Assembly (NCBI GenBank): GCA_021817045.1
Contig: JAKAWG010000023.1
Span: 1 to 60,224 of the forward strand
Source: Acidobacteriota bacterium
Lineage (GTDB): Bacteria; Acidobacteriota; Terriglobia; UBA7540
DNA: 60,224 nt
Direction: 5' to 3'
In this document: in pieces, positions 25,412 to 35,732 of the stretch
Numbering within the stretch: the first letter of the stretch is position 1
Layout: each line of letters opens with the position of its first letter
The notes under the pieces: generated by a model
Told to the model about the DNA's origin: nothing
What the model saw: only the letters and a program-made list of their open reading frames with translations
The model's database searches: none
Translations under genes and position numbers: made by a program

Positions 25412-26368
25412 TTATTCAAGACGGCCGAGAAATTCCTGAAGTTCCGGGGGAAGAGGCGCGGTGAAGGAGACGGTTTGCCCGGTGCGCGGGTGCGGGAACT
25501 CAAGCGCTAAGGCGTGGAGGAAGGTGCGGTTGAGCAGTTTTTCCGCGCCGCGGACGCGCGACGCGATGCTGTAAAGCGTGTCGCCGACGACGGGATGACC
25601 TATCGAGGCAAGATGAACGCGAACCTGATGGGTTCGTCCGGTGTGAGGCGAGACCTCGAGCAGAGTAAAGCCCTGAAACCGGCGCAAAACCCGGTAAGCG
25701 GTGAGAGCTTCCCGAGCTCGAATCCCGCAGGTTTTCATACGATGACGGTGGACCGGGTCGCGGCCTATAGGCGCGTCAATCACGCTGGCGTCGTGCTTCA
25801 CCCGGCCGGCGACGAGGGCAAGATAGGTTTTGCGCACCGACCGAGCCTTGAATGCGGTTGCCAGCTGGCGATGAGCCTCGTCGTTCTTAGCCACCAGAAT
25901 CAGGCCCGAGGTCATTTTGTCGAGACGGTGCACGATGCCAGGCCGCTCGGCGCCGGCTGCGGCTGAAAGGCTTTCCAGATGGAAGAGGAGCGCGTTCACG
26001 AGAGTTCCAGAACGCACACCCGCCCCGGCGTGAACAACCATTCCGGCAGCTTTGTTGATAACAGCGAAGTCGTCGTCCTCGTACAGAATCTCGATGGGGA
26101 TCTCTTCTGGGGCGGCGTGCAGCTCCTCCCGCTTCAGCCGCACGCACACCATCTCTCCCGCCGTCACCGTTTCGCCCGCCTTGCGCGCGCAGCTCGAGCC
26201 GATAGATACGCATCCTCCGCGGATCAGCTTTTGCAACTGGCTTCGGCTCCAGTCCGGCAGGCGGCGTGAAAGGAACAGGTCCAGGCGTTGACCGGCGTCT
26301 TCCGGCCCGGGAATCAGTTGCCGGGTCTTGAGTGAAACTTCCTGTGCGTTTCCCTCCATGGGCGTCAT
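25412..26368 (-). CDS. rluD: 23S rRNA pseudouridine synthase, RluD type
   Basis: The protein has an N-terminal S4 domain (about 25-75, QRLDLFLSRRL) and a RluA-family catalytic domain with GIVHRLDKMTSG, in which Asp150 is the catalytic residue, plus the PHTGRTHQVRVHL motif. RluD makes pseudouridines in helix 69 of 23S rRNA. It lies 31 bases downstream of lspA, the usual ileS-lspA-rluD order. Its 318 residues are normal. RluC is less likely because of the neighbours. Confidence 0.9.
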   Translation of the reverse strand: MTPMEGNAQEVSLKTRQLIPGPEDAGQRLDLFLSRRLPDWSRSQLQKLIRGGCVSIGSSCARKAGETVTAGEMVCVRLKREELHAAPEEIPIEILYEDDDFAVINKAAGMVVHAGAGVRSGTLVNALLFHLESLSAAAGAERPGIVHRLDKMTSGLILVAKNDEAHRQLATAFKARSVRKTYLALVAGRVKHDASVIDAPIGRDPVHRHRMKTCGIRAREALTAYRVLRRFQGFTLLEVSPHTGRTHQVRVHLASIGHPVVGDTLYSIASRVRGAEKLLNRTFLHALALEFPHPRTGQTVSFTAPLPPELQEFLGRLE

Positions 26369-26399
26369 ATCTTTGCGGAGGGCCGGAACTCACCGCCAC

Positions 26400-26945
26400 C
26401 TATCTGTCCGCAAGCAGGCTGAGAACCAGCAGGCCGGCACCCGCGACGATGGCGCTATCGGCCAGATTGAAGGTGAACCAATGATACTGGCGGATATAGA
26501 AATCCAGGAAGTCCGTGACGCGGCCATAGCGGATGCGGTCCATAAGATTGCTGGCCGCGCCCCCCAGAATCAAGGCCAGCGCCACGCCGGATTCCCATTC
26601 CATTCGCACGCTCTTCCACACGAAAATGCCCAAGGCAGCCAGGAGCGCGAGCGAAACCAGGATCAGCACGGCGGTCTTCCAAGGTGCGGAGGAAGCTGAA
26701 AACAATCCGAACGCCGCGCCGGAATTGCTGGTGTTGGTGAGGTTGAAGAAGTGATGGATCACAGGGACGAGGGTGTGCGGGGCGATGCTCTTCCGGACCA
26801 TCGACTTGGTTACTTGGTCAAAGACGAACACCAGAATTGCGATGGCGCAGTAAAGGAGGCGTGAATGGCGGTGGATGCTCACAAGGATCGGGTTGTGCAC
26901 AAAGCTGCCGGCCTTGGGATGCGATGAAATCTCCTCGTGATTCAC
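26400..26945 (-). CDS. lspA: Lipoprotein signal peptidase (SPase II)
   Basis: The four-TM aspartic peptidase removes lipoprotein signal peptides at the inner membrane. Motifs are FDQVTKSMVR, the SNSGAAFGLF segment, NLMDRIRYGRVTDFLDF (first catalytic Asp) and FNLADSAI (second Asp). The GTG at 26945 overlaps the ileS stop as GTGA and gives 181 residues, close to the family length; the frame is open further upstream inside ileS but that part is not LspA-like. Confidence 0.95.
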   Translation of the reverse strand: MNHEEISSHPKAGSFVHNPILVSIHRHSRLLYCAIAILVFVFDQVTKSMVRKSIAPHTLVPVIHHFFNLTNTSNSGAAFGLFSASSAPWKTAVLILVSLALLAALGIFVWKSVRMEWESGVALALILGGAASNLMDRIRYGRVTDFLDFYIRQYHWFTFNLADSAIVAGAGLLVLSLLADR

Positions 26946-29815
26946 GGCCGTGCTTCCGGTTCGCGCGGTGCGCCGAGCGGGCTGTTGAGGGTGGCTTCGA
27001 TTTCGGCGAGCGCCTCCGAACACCGCTCGCAGACGCCGGGGTAATTCGCGTCCTCGCCGACGCGAGCGGAATAATTCCAGCAGCGCTCGCACTTGCTTCC
27101 GGTAGCTTTGGCGACGCCGATCTTGAGACCGGATAGCTGCGTGGTCAAGACGTCATGATCCCATTCTGAGGCGATCTCCACCTGCGAGACGATAAACAGC
27201 GACGGCAAGAAAGTGCGATATTCGTGCAAGAGAGGCTTGAACAGGCCCTGCGGATCGAGGTACACCTTAGCCTCGAGGCCGCTGCCAATGATCTTTTGCT
27301 GGCGCGCATCTTCGAGCGCCTTAAGGACGGCATTGCGGACCGCAATAAGCCGCTCCCAATTTTCGAGATTGGCGGTCATCGAGCGCAGGCCCGCGCGTAG
27401 CGCGTCCGGGCGTACGAACTTGGCCGTATGGACGCTGGCTTCCCGCAAGTGCGTCGAAGGCATGCGAGACCACGCCTCATCGGCGGTGAACGAGAGCAGC
27501 GGGGCCGAGGCGCGGAGCAGCGCGTCGAGAATGCGGTAGAGCGCTGTCTGGCCGGACCGGCGGCGGCGCGAGAAAGCCGGAGCCGTGTAGAGCCGGTCCT
27601 TTAGAATATCGAAGTAGAACGCGCTCAGGTCGACCGTGGAGAAATCATAAATCGCGCGATAGGCGCGGTGAAACGCGAAGTCGTTGTACGCCGACTCAAC
27701 CTGCTCAAGCGTCTGCGCTGTGCGCTCAAGCGCCCAGGCGTCGATCTCTTCAAGGCTGTCTGCCGTCACCGCGTCTGTTTCCGGATTGAAATCGTACAGG
27801 TTGGCCAAGCAATACCGGCAGGTGTTGCGCAGCTTCCGGTAGGCTTCCGAGAGTCGGTCGAGTATCTGGGGAGATATGACCACGTCTTCGCGGAAATCGA
27901 CCGAGGCCGCCCATAACCGCAGGATTTCCGCGCCGTGGGTTTTGATGACCTCTTCGGGTTGGACGCCCGTGCCAAGCGACTTGGACATGGCGCGGCCTTC
28001 GGCATCCAGCACCCATCCGTTCGTCAAAACCTGGCGGTAAGGCGCGGCGCGGTGCGTCACCAGGGCGATGAGTAGCGAGCTGTGGAACCAGCCACGATAC
28101 TGGTCGCCACCCTCAAGGTAGACGTCAGCGGGCCAGGGCAGATCGGGGCGCTGGCCGAGCACCGCGAAATGACTGGAGCCAGAGTCAAACCACACGTCAA
28201 GGATGTCCGTCTCTTTGCGCAGTTTCGTGCCGCCGCATTCCGGGCAGCGCGTGCCGGGCGCGACCAGGTCTTCCACCGGATGGGTGTACCAGGCGTCCGC
28301 GCCTTCTTTGGCGAAAAGCTCGACTCCAGGTTTCGCCGCGCCGGCATCCATCAGAGGCTTGTCGCACGCTTCGCAGTGAAACGCGGTAATAGGCACACCC
28401 CACACTCGCTGGCGCGAAATGCACCAGTCGGGCCGGGTCGCAACCATGTTCAATATCCGTTCTTCGCCCCAGGCCGGCGACCAATGTACCTTCTTGATCT
28501 CATCAAGTGCGCGTTGACGCAAGCCGTCGTGCTCGAGGGAAATGAACCATTGCTCGGTCGCCCGGAAGATCACGGGATTGTGGCAGCGCCAGCAGTGCGG
28601 GTAAGAGTGGTCAAGCCAGCCCGGCGGCCCTGCCAGCGTGCCACGCCTCGCGAGGAGTTGCACAATAGCTTCGTTGGCTTCAAACACAGTCCGGCCTTTG
28701 TATTCCGGAAGGCCCTCGGTAAATTCGCCAGCATCGTTAAGCGGGCTATAAACTTCGAGGCCGTAGCGGAGTCCCGTCTGATAATCTTCGCGGCCGTGGC
28801 CAGGAGCCGTGTGAACGCACCCGGTGCCGTCTTCGGCAGTGACGTATTCAGCCAGTACGCCGGGAACTTTGCGGTCAAGGAAAGGATGCTGCAGCTCAAT
28901 TCCTTCAAGTTCGCGACCAGCAACACGGGCGAGTTCTTCGGGAGCTTTCAAGCCAGTCGCGGAAAGCGTCGGCCCGACACGGCGGCTTTCCAGCAGATAC
29001 GCGTCGCCTGAACCGTCACCGACGACAATGTACTCGTAATCCGGATGAAAGGCGACGGCCATGCTGGCCGGGAGAGTCCAGGGCGTGGTGGTCCAGATCA
29101 GCACCCATACGCGCTGGCCGCGAAGCCGCGGGTCAAGGCGCGATGGATCCGAGAGGAGCGCGTACTTAACGTAAATCGAGGGGCTGCGGTGAGTTTCGTA
29201 CTCAACCTCAGCCTCGGCCAGCGCGGTCCTGTCCACAAGGCACCAGTAGACCGGCTTGCGGCCTCGATAGACGTAACCCTCCGCGAGGAATTTGAGAAAG
29301 GCGCGGGCAATGAGGGCCTCATAGGAATATTCCATCGTCAGGTACGCGGATTCCCATTCGCCCAGGATGCCGAGGCGCTTGAAATCGTCGCGCTGCAGCC
29401 TGACGAATTTTTCCGCGTAGCGGCGGCATTCCTGGCGAATTTTGTGCTGGCTCATCCGCGCCTTGCGCGCACCGAGCTCCTTGTCCACGTTGATCTCAAT
29501 GGGCAAGCCGTGACAATCCCAGCCGGGCAGGTAGGGCGCGTTGAACCCGGCCATGGTCTTGGACTTAACAATGAAATCTTTAAGGATTTTGTTAAGAGCT
29601 GTTCCCAAGTGAATGCGGCCGTTCGCGTACGGCGGCCCGTCATGAAGCGTAAACAGAGGTGAATCTTTCCGCGCCTGGCGAATCTTGCCGTAAAGATCCA
29701 TTTCTTGCCAGTGGGCCAGCCGCGCCGGCTCCGTCTGGGGAAGATTGGCCTTCATGGGGAACGTCGTCTTTGGCAGGTTCAGCGTGCTTTTGATGTCGAG
29801 CGTCCTCTGCATCAT
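26942..29815 (-). CDS. ileS: Isoleucyl-tRNA synthetase
   Basis: The 957-residue class I synthetase has the HIGH-type signature (PPYANGRIHLGTALNK, about residue 60), the CP1 editing domain, the KMSKS-type motif AMSKSLG, an anticodon-binding domain, and a C-terminal zinc finger (CERCWNYSA ... CERCSEAL). The zinc-finger form is the bacterial type. It is coupled to lspA by a four-base overlap and so heads the ileS-lspA-rluD operon. No T-box leader was seen upstream. Confidence 0.97.
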   Translation of the reverse strand: MMQRTLDIKSTLNLPKTTFPMKANLPQTEPARLAHWQEMDLYGKIRQARKDSPLFTLHDGPPYANGRIHLGTALNKILKDFIVKSKTMAGFNAPYLPGWDCHGLPIEINVDKELGARKARMSQHKIRQECRRYAEKFVRLQRDDFKRLGILGEWESAYLTMEYSYEALIARAFLKFLAEGYVYRGRKPVYWCLVDRTALAEAEVEYETHRSPSIYVKYALLSDPSRLDPRLRGQRVWVLIWTTTPWTLPASMAVAFHPDYEYIVVGDGSGDAYLLESRRVGPTLSATGLKAPEELARVAGRELEGIELQHPFLDRKVPGVLAEYVTAEDGTGCVHTAPGHGREDYQTGLRYGLEVYSPLNDAGEFTEGLPEYKGRTVFEANEAIVQLLARRGTLAGPPGWLDHSYPHCWRCHNPVIFRATEQWFISLEHDGLRQRALDEIKKVHWSPAWGEERILNMVATRPDWCISRQRVWGVPITAFHCEACDKPLMDAGAAKPGVELFAKEGADAWYTHPVEDLVAPGTRCPECGGTKLRKETDILDVWFDSGSSHFAVLGQRPDLPWPADVYLEGGDQYRGWFHSSLLIALVTHRAAPYRQVLTNGWVLDAEGRAMSKSLGTGVQPEEVIKTHGAEILRLWAASVDFREDVVISPQILDRLSEAYRKLRNTCRYCLANLYDFNPETDAVTADSLEEIDAWALERTAQTLEQVESAYNDFAFHRAYRAIYDFSTVDLSAFYFDILKDRLYTAPAFSRRRRSGQTALYRILDALLRASAPLLSFTADEAWSRMPSTHLREASVHTAKFVRPDALRAGLRSMTANLENWERLIAVRNAVLKALEDARQQKIIGSGLEAKVYLDPQGLFKPLLHEYRTFLPSLFIVSQVEIASEWDHDVLTTQLSGLKIGVAKATGSKCERCWNYSARVGEDANYPGVCERCSEALAEIEATLNSPLGAPREPEARP

Positions 29816-30281
29816 TCCTCCAGCAAGCCCAAAACCTTGAATTATAGAAAATTGCCGCTGAAGGTGTCCACTTCCATCGTGCCGGGCGGTGGGCTGTTTC
29901 GGGTGTAGCGCCGAGCGTTAGCTCGGCAGGTGCCGGCCTGAAGGCCGGCGCTACCCTCAGACTAGGACACGGCCACTCGACCCGCAGAATTGACAAGCTC
30001 CACAGACAGTGATATACACCTCTGGTCTTAAGATAACGAGCAGATGTCCGTGTGGCAAAGAGCTATTTGCCTGCCCACTCTGAATTTGTTCTGGCGGCGA
30101 ACCGTGTTGCCTCAAACCTTCCAGACCAAGTAGGCGCAGGAACATTTGTGCATGAGGTCAACGATCAGACGCGGGACAGTGTTCCCAGGCATCGGCGGCA
30201 GCTTCAGGAACGAGGCTACAGGCTGTCCCATCGCCAAGCGGACGGGAGCGCTGCCTCCGCTTTGATTCAGGGAGGAGGAGA
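29816..30281. other. Intergenic region between ileS and the phosphoesterase gene
   Basis: This divergent 466-base region holds a GTAG...CTAC palindrome (29905-29954) and presumably the promoters of both flanking genes. No convincing small gene or RNA family is seen. Confidence 0.5.
29905..29954. repeat. Dispersed GTAG...CTAC palindrome
   Basis: Two hairpins, CGAGCGTTAGCTCG and GCCGGCCTGAAGGCCGGC, framed by GTAGCG and CGCTAC. It belongs to the same general class as the units at 8599 and 40589. Confidence 0.65.
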
Positions 30282-31742
30282 ATGAAGAAGTTCTTCGCCG
30301 TCGTCGCCGCCCGTGGCTGCGTTTGTTTGGCGGCTGTCAGTTTGCTATTTGCCGCGCCGCAGCAGGGAAAGAGCGCTTCCGTCAAACGGCCGCCCGGCCT
30401 CGACAAGGTGAAGCACATCATTTGGATCATCCAGGAAAACCGTTCTTTCGACAATTATTTCGGCACGTATCCCGGTGCAGACGGCTTCCCGCCGGACACT
30501 TGTTCTCCGGAGTTGCCCGGCTCGAAGCGATGCGTCGCTCCATTCCACATGCCCAAGGACATGCCTCCCTGTGACTTAGCGCATCGGTGGGTGATAGCTC
30601 ACGCCGACTACGACCACGGCGCTATGGACGGGTTTGTCTGGGCGGAAGGCACGCCCTACACGATGGGCTATTACGATCAGCGCGACATTCCAAATTATTG
30701 GGCTTACGCCCGCCATTACACGCTCGCGGACCGCTTCTTTTCGTCCTTGATGGGGGCCAGTGGCCCCAACCACCTTTACACCGTGGCGGCCCAGTCCGGC
30801 GGAGTAATCAATAACATTTTTTCCATCAGGGAGGTTGAAGAAGTTCTCGATTCTCCGGGCGGATATAGTTTCTCCACCATGGTGAGCCTATTTACGAAGG
30901 CCAATATTTCCTGGAAGTATTATGTGGAAACTCAACGCGTCAATGCCCCACGGACAGCACGCGATGCGATAGGCAAGAAGCGCAACTACCTGGCCGACCC
31001 CAATCCGCAGCACTATTCGCTCTGGAATCCGCTGCCGGCTTTCAAGGCGATCCGCGATAATCCAGCGGAGATGGCTCACTTGGTTTCTCTCAACGAGTAT
31101 TTCAGCGACCTCAAGCAAGGAACGCTGCCTGAAGTCTCCTGGATCATTCCGATGGGTGTTGACAGCGAGCATCCGCCCGCGTTTCCCGTGACTGGAATGT
31201 GGTACGTTACGCGGCTCCTGAACGCCCTGATGCTGAGCTCTTTTTGGAAAGACAGCGTCGTTTTCCTCACTTGGGACGATTACGGGGGCTTCTATGACCA
31301 CGTCCCGCCGCCTCTTGTCGACGCTTTTGGCTATGGCCCTCGCGTGCCTACGCTGGTCATCTCGCCCTTTGCCAAACCCGGCTACATTGCTCACCATACT
31401 TACGATTTCACTTCCATGCTCAAGTTTATCGAGCTGCGCTTCGGTCTCAGCCATCTGACGGCGCGGGATGCCTATGCTCGTCCCATGCTCGACTGCTTCG
31501 ATTTCGAGCAAACGCCTAACCCGGCTTTGGTTATTCCCATTCCTGCACATCTTCCGACCCCTCCTCCCTGGCCGGGAGACTGCGTCTATCAGCCCAAAGT
31601 GAACATTCAGGAATCCGTGCCGGACATCGGAACCTTTTTGCGTCGTTACCCGCCTCCTTCCGGGAAACTCCCGCCCCCGCCATCCGCTTCAGCGCCCGAG
31701 CACCCGGCGGTGGCCAAACCAACAAAACCCGTTGACCCTTGA
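30282..31742 (+). CDS. Secreted phosphoesterase (AcpA/phospholipase C family)
   Basis: The 486-residue protein has a signal peptide (residues 1-30) and the phosphoesterase-family motif [16 protein letters not shown] near the start of the mature part, then GASGPNHLY and [13 protein letters not shown] with metal-binding residues. Such enzymes are acid phosphatases or phospholipases C acting in the periplasm or outside. The end is proline-rich. A GGAGGAG sequence precedes the ATG. It may supply phosphate; a phosphate-controlled promoter was not identified. Confidence 0.92.
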   Translation: MKKFFAVVAARGCVCLAAVSLLFAAPQQGKSASVKRPPGLDKVKHIIWIIQENRSFDNYFGTYPGADGFPPDTCSPELPGSKRCVAPFHMPKDMPPCDLAHRWVIAHADYDHGAMDGFVWAEGTPYTMGYYDQRDIPNYWAYARHYTLADRFFSSLMGASGPNHLYTVAAQSGGVINNIFSIREVEEVLDSPGGYSFSTMVSLFTKANISWKYYVETQRVNAPRTARDAIGKKRNYLADPNPQHYSLWNPLPAFKAIRDNPAEMAHLVSLNEYFSDLKQGTLPEVSWIIPMGVDSEHPPAFPVTGMWYVTRLLNALMLSSFWKDSVVFLTWDDYGGFYDHVPPPLVDAFGYGPRVPTLVISPFAKPGYIAHHTYDFTSMLKFIELRFGLSHLTARDAYARPMLDCFDFEQTPNPALVIPIPAHLPTPPPWPGDCVYQPKVNIQESVPDIGTFLRRYPPPSGKLPPPPSASAPEHPAVAKPTKPVDP

Positions 31743-31756
31743 GCGCAAGCCTGTCA

Positions 31757-31806
31757 CGCCGCCCGGCCTTCAGGCCGGCGGCGGGCGAGCTAAAGCGGGG
31801 CGCTAC
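31757..31806. repeat. Intergenic palindromes after the phosphoesterase gene
   Basis: CGCCGCCCGGCCTTCAGGCC...GGCGGCG and CGAGCTAAAGCGGGGCGCTAC resemble the GTAG/CTAC family. They lie within 15 bases of the stop codon and may end transcription, although no T-run follows. Confidence 0.5.
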
Positions 31807-31860
31807 ACCTGAAACCAGGACACCGCTCCCAAGGGGAACACATGGCCGTTGTTCGTAACA

Positions 31861-31876
31861 TGTGACCACAGTCACA
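31861..31876. promoter_or_regulatory. CRP/FNR-type palindrome TGTGA-N6-TCACA
   Basis: TGTGACCACAGTCACA is a perfect dyad matching the CRP consensus. It lies 157 bases upstream of the GH38 gene. A second dyad, GGTTGGG-N8-CCCAACC, follows at 31901-31922. Together they suggest carbon-source control of the GH38 gene by a CRP-family regulator. Confidence 0.5.
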
Positions 31877-32032
31877 GAACCCTCCACAAAGCCTTGTTAC
31901 GGTTGGGCTATGTAACCCAACCCACAGCCGTAGTGCGATCTGGCCAGGCTTAGAATAACTGATTAAAGGCTATTGATATATCGGTACACGTAAGCTTCAA
32001 TAGTAAATCGGCTTGAAGAACTGAGGTAGAAA

Positions 32033-35000
32033 ATGAAAACATCCGGCGACGAAACGCAAAAGTTCGTCAAGGTGAACACCCGTAAAGCGGCAACCATCTT
32101 TGCGTCCGCGGCGGCGTGCTTCCTTTTCCTTAACGGAATCGCGATCTTTGGGGCGATGAAGGCAAAACAGGCGGCAACACAGACTCAATCCAAGAGCGCG
32201 CCTTCCCCTGACCTGAGCAAGCAGCCTACGCTCTACGTGGTTGGCTATGCGCACTTAGATACGGAGTGGCGGTGGGATTATCCGCAAACAATCTCCGAGT
32301 ATCTGCCGAAGACGATGCGAAACAACTTCCGGCTGTTTCGGGAGTACCCGCACTACATCTTCAATTTCACCGGCGCCAACCGCTACATGATGATGAAGGA
32401 ATACTACCCTGCCGACTACGCGAAGCTGAAGCGTTACGTCGCCGAGGGGCGCTGGTTTCCGGCCGGCTCGTCGATGGAGGAAAACGACGTAAATTCGCCT
32501 TCCCCCGAGTCGATTATTCGTCAAGTGCTCTACGGGAACGAGTTCTTCCGCCACGAGTTCGGAAAGGCAAGCGAGGAGTATATGCTGCCGGACTGTTTTG
32601 GCTTTCCGGCGTCGCTGCCCACCATCCTGGCGCACGCCGGCATAAAGGGCTTTTCCACGCAAAAGCTGAACGCTGCCTGGCAACCGGCCGCGCGGGTCGG
32701 AGGGCCCAATTCGCCCGAAGAGACCCCGGAAGGAATTCCTTTCAACGTGGGTGTGTGGTACGGGCCGGATGGTGAAAGTGTGATCGCGGCGCTTAACCCC
32801 GGCGATTATAGCGGCGGTGTGTCTACCGACCTTAGCAGAAATAATCCTCTTCCGAGCGAGCCGCCAGCCCGCCCCTACGTCTACGACTGGCCTGACCGCG
32901 TCAACCTGGATGGCAAAGTCACCGGCGTTTTTGCCGACTATCACTATGTGGGCACCGGCGACATCGGCGGCGCTCCGTCAGAGAGCTCGGTAAAGCTCAT
33001 GGAGGAAATCGTCACGAAAGGCATGGCGGTGCTTCCCCAACCTGGATCTGACCGGCCTGCGCCCGTGCGTGTCGGCACCGGGCCGCTCAACGTGATCTGG
33101 TCTAACGCCGACCAGATGTTTCGTGACATTAAGCCCGAGGAAACAAGGCGTATGCCCAGCTACAAAGGTGACCTTGAACTTATCAACCACTCCGCCGGAT
33201 CGATCACTTCCCAAGCCGAGCACAAGAAGTGGAATCGTGAAAACGAAGTGCTCGCGGGTGATGCTGAAGCCGCTTCGGTCGCTGCGATGTGGCTTGGCGG
33301 CCGGCCTTATCCGCAGGCGCGGTTGAACCACGCCTGGCGCTTGGTTTTGGCCGGCCAATTCCACGACCTGATGGCGGGCACGGCCACTCCTCAGTCGTAT
33401 AACTATGCGTGGAACGACGATGTCATCGCCATGAATCAGTTCTCAGGCGTGCTCACGAGCGCGGTGGAAGCCGTTTCCTCAGTGATGAATACGGAGACGC
33501 CTGGAACGGCCATCGTGGTCTACAACTTGTTAAACATTCCACGCCAGGATGTGGTCGAGGCGCACATTGCTTTTCCGGGCGGCGCGCCGCAGGCAGTGCG
33601 AGTGGTGGGACCCGATGGCAAAGAGACGCCGTCGCAACTCGACGGGATCAATGACGGCGTGGCGAAAGTTTTGTTCCTCGCAAGCGCGCCTTCAGTGGGT
33701 TTTGCTGTCTATGACGTCCAATTCGCCGAGTCCGCCTCCAGCACTTCATCGCCGCTGAAGGTGGGCAAGTCTTCCCTTGAAAACGGCCGGTACCGCGTGA
33801 AGATCGACGAAAACGGCGACGTATCGAGCATTTTCGACAAGAAGCTGAATCGCGAGTTGCTTTCCGGCCCGATTCGGCTGGCGATCTCGACCGACAATCC
33901 AGAACACTGGCCCGCCTGGAATATGGATTTCGACGATGAGCAGCGAGCCCCGCGTGCTTATGTGAGCGGGCCGGCCACGGTGCGAGTGGTCGAGCGCGGC
34001 CCGGTTCGCGTTGCGGTCGAAATCACCCGGCAAGCTGAAGGCTCAATATTCGTTCAGACCATCCGGTTGGCCGCGGGCCAAGCCGGCGACCGGGTGGAGT
34101 TCGCCAATCGCATCCACTGGATGACGAAGGCAGCGAACCTCAAAGCCGTCTTCCCGCTGGCAGCTTCCAACAAGATCGCCACCTACAACTGGGGCGTCGG
34201 GACCATCGAACGCCCCAATGAAACGGAGCGCCAGTTTGAAGTCGCATCCCACCAGTGGATCGATCTTACCGACCAAAGCGGCGCCTTCGGCGCCACGATC
34301 CTTTCAGACTACCAACTCGGCTCGGACAAGCCCGACGATCACACCATCCGCCTCACGCTGGTGCGGACGCCGGGGACACGCGGCGGGTATCCCGATCAGG
34401 GAAGCCAGGATTGGGGCACGCATCAGCTTACCTTCGGGCTTGTCAGCCATGCCGGAGACTGGCGCCACGCGCAGACAGACTGGAAAGGCTATGAGCTGAA
34501 CATGCCGCTCGTCGCCTTCGAGAGCTCGAAGCATCCGGGCTTTCTTGGCAAGGAATTTTCCATGCTCAGGGTTTCAAATACGCGCGTCCGCCTGATGGCA
34601 ATGAAGAAGGCGGAAGAAAATGATTCAATCGTGGTGCGGCTCGTGGAAATGAGCGGTCACGAAGAGCCGGGCGTGCGGATCTCTTTTGCCTCCCCGGTGG
34701 TTTCAGCCCGCGAAGTGAATGGCCAGGAACAGCCGCTTGGCCCCGCAACCGTGCGCGACGGGTCGCTTGTGGCTTCTTTCCGCGGCTATCAACCGCGCAC
34801 CTTCGAAGTCAGGCTTGCTCCGCCACGCTCGAAGGCGCTGGCGCCGGTATCCCGCCCCGTCGAACTCACCTATGATGCCTCGGTCGCAACCGATGCGGAC
34901 CGGCCGGCCGAAGGCTGCTTCGACTGCAACTACGATACTCCGAGCGCCCAGGGACAAGGAGCCGCACTGCCGGCGGAAATGCTTCCCGCCGAAATCAACT

Positions 35001-35587
35001 ATGCGGGCATCCACTTACATCTCGCGCCGGCCGGCGCCGGGCGGCCGAACGCTATGACGGCTAATGGCCAGACGGTCCGCTTGCCCGAGGGCCAATTCAA
35101 CCGCCTTTACATCCTTGCCGCCGCTTACGGCGGCGATCAGCAGGCTGTCTTTAAGGTTGGCGGCGTTTCTATGCCGCTCACCATTGAAAACTGGAACGGC
35201 TTCATCGGCCAATGGGACAACCGCTTATGGCAAGCGAAGACGCCGTTGCCGGCGCTCGCTGCGCAGAATCCTCATCAAGAGATAACCGCAGTCTATGCAG
35301 GCCTCGAGCCCGGCTACATCAAGCGCGCCCCGGTGGCGTGGTTTGCTTCGCACATTCACAATTCGGCGGGCCAGGACGTGCCGTACTCTTACTCCTATCT
35401 TTTTGCCTATGGTGTCAACCTTCCGGCTGGCGCCAAAACCCTGACACTGCCGGATAATCCGAGGATTCGCATTCTCGCCGTTAGCGTTGCGGAGGAGCCG
35501 GCGCGCGTCGCTCCTGCCCAGCCTCTTTACGACGTGCTGGCCCTCAAGTCGCTTAATGCCTCTCACTGGATGTGGGGAAATATGTAG
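32033..35587 (+). CDS. Glycoside hydrolase family 38 alpha-mannosidase-like enzyme
   Basis: The 1,184-residue protein has an N-terminal hydrophobic segment (about 20-42) that serves as signal or anchor. Its GH38 catalytic domain includes the zinc site GYAHLDTEWRW (His74, Asp76) and a likely nucleophile in LPDCFGFP (Asp187), followed by the middle and C-terminal beta domains. It should cleave alpha-mannosides outside the cytoplasm. It is longer than most bacterial GH38 enzymes, and the C-terminal ~200 residues may be an extra beta domain. A CRP-like site lies upstream. The substrate linkage is not predictable. Confidence 0.9.
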   Translation: MKTSGDETQKFVKVNTRKAATIFASAAACFLFLNGIAIFGAMKAKQAATQTQSKSAPSPDLSKQPTLYVVGYAHLDTEWRWDYPQTISEYLPKTMRNNFRLFREYPHYIFNFTGANRYMMMKEYYPADYAKLKRYVAEGRWFPAGSSMEENDVNSPSPESIIRQVLYGNEFFRHEFGKASEEYMLPDCFGFPASLPTILAHAGIKGFSTQKLNAAWQPAARVGGPNSPEETPEGIPFNVGVWYGPDGESVIAALNPGDYSGGVSTDLSRNNPLPSEPPARPYVYDWPDRVNLDGKVTGVFADYHYVGTGDIGGAPSESSVKLMEEIVTKGMAVLPQPGSDRPAPVRVGTGPLNVIWSNADQMFRDIKPEETRRMPSYKGDLELINHSAGSITSQAEHKKWNRENEVLAGDAEAASVAAMWLGGRPYPQARLNHAWRLVLAGQFHDLMAGTATPQSYNYAWNDDVIAMNQFSGVLTSAVEAVSSVMNTETPGTAIVVYNLLNIPRQDVVEAHIAFPGGAPQAVRVVGPDGKETPSQLDGINDGVAKVLFLASAPSVGFAVYDVQFAESASSTSSPLKVGKSSLENGRYRVKIDENGDVSSIFDKKLNRELLSGPIRLAISTDNPEHWPAWNMDFDDEQRAPRAYVSGPATVRVVERGPVRVAVEITRQAEGSIFVQTIRLAAGQAGDRVEFANRIHWMTKAANLKAVFPLAASNKIATYNWGVGTIERPNETERQFEVASHQWIDLTDQSGAFGATILSDYQLGSDKPDDHTIRLTLVRTPGTRGGYPDQGSQDWGTHQLTFGLVSHAGDWRHAQTDWKGYELNMPLVAFESSKHPGFLGKEFSMLRVSNTRVRLMAMKKAEENDSIVVRLVEMSGHEEPGVRISFASPVVSAREVNGQEQPLGPATVRDGSLVASFRGYQPRTFEVRLAPPRSKALAPVSRPVELTYDASVATDADRPAEGCFDCNYDTPSAQGQGAALPAEMLPAEINYAGIHLHLAPAGAGRPNAMTANGQTVRLPEGQFNRLYILAAAYGGDQQAVFKVGGVSMPLTIENWNGFIGQWDNRLWQAKTPLPALAAQNPHQEITAVYAGLEPGYIKRAPVAWFASHIHNSAGQDVPYSYSYLFAYGVNLPAGAKTLTLPDNPRIRILAVSVAEEPARVAPAQPLYDVLALKSLNASHWMWGNM

Positions 35588-35732
35588 CGGCGGCTTTATG
35601 GCGCCAACGGTGCACCACCCTTATTCCTTTCCTTAGTGAAGAGAGGGCGCCGACTTATCGGAGCGAGGTGGTTGCGGCTTACTAATGAGGAATCTGCTTT
35701 TCCTCCTCCCATGGTAAACTCCGCGGAGGAAC

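Noticed and set aside
28082..29011. Long plus-strand frame inside ileS
   Set aside because: Antisense to a strongly conserved gene; no start signal or family resemblance.
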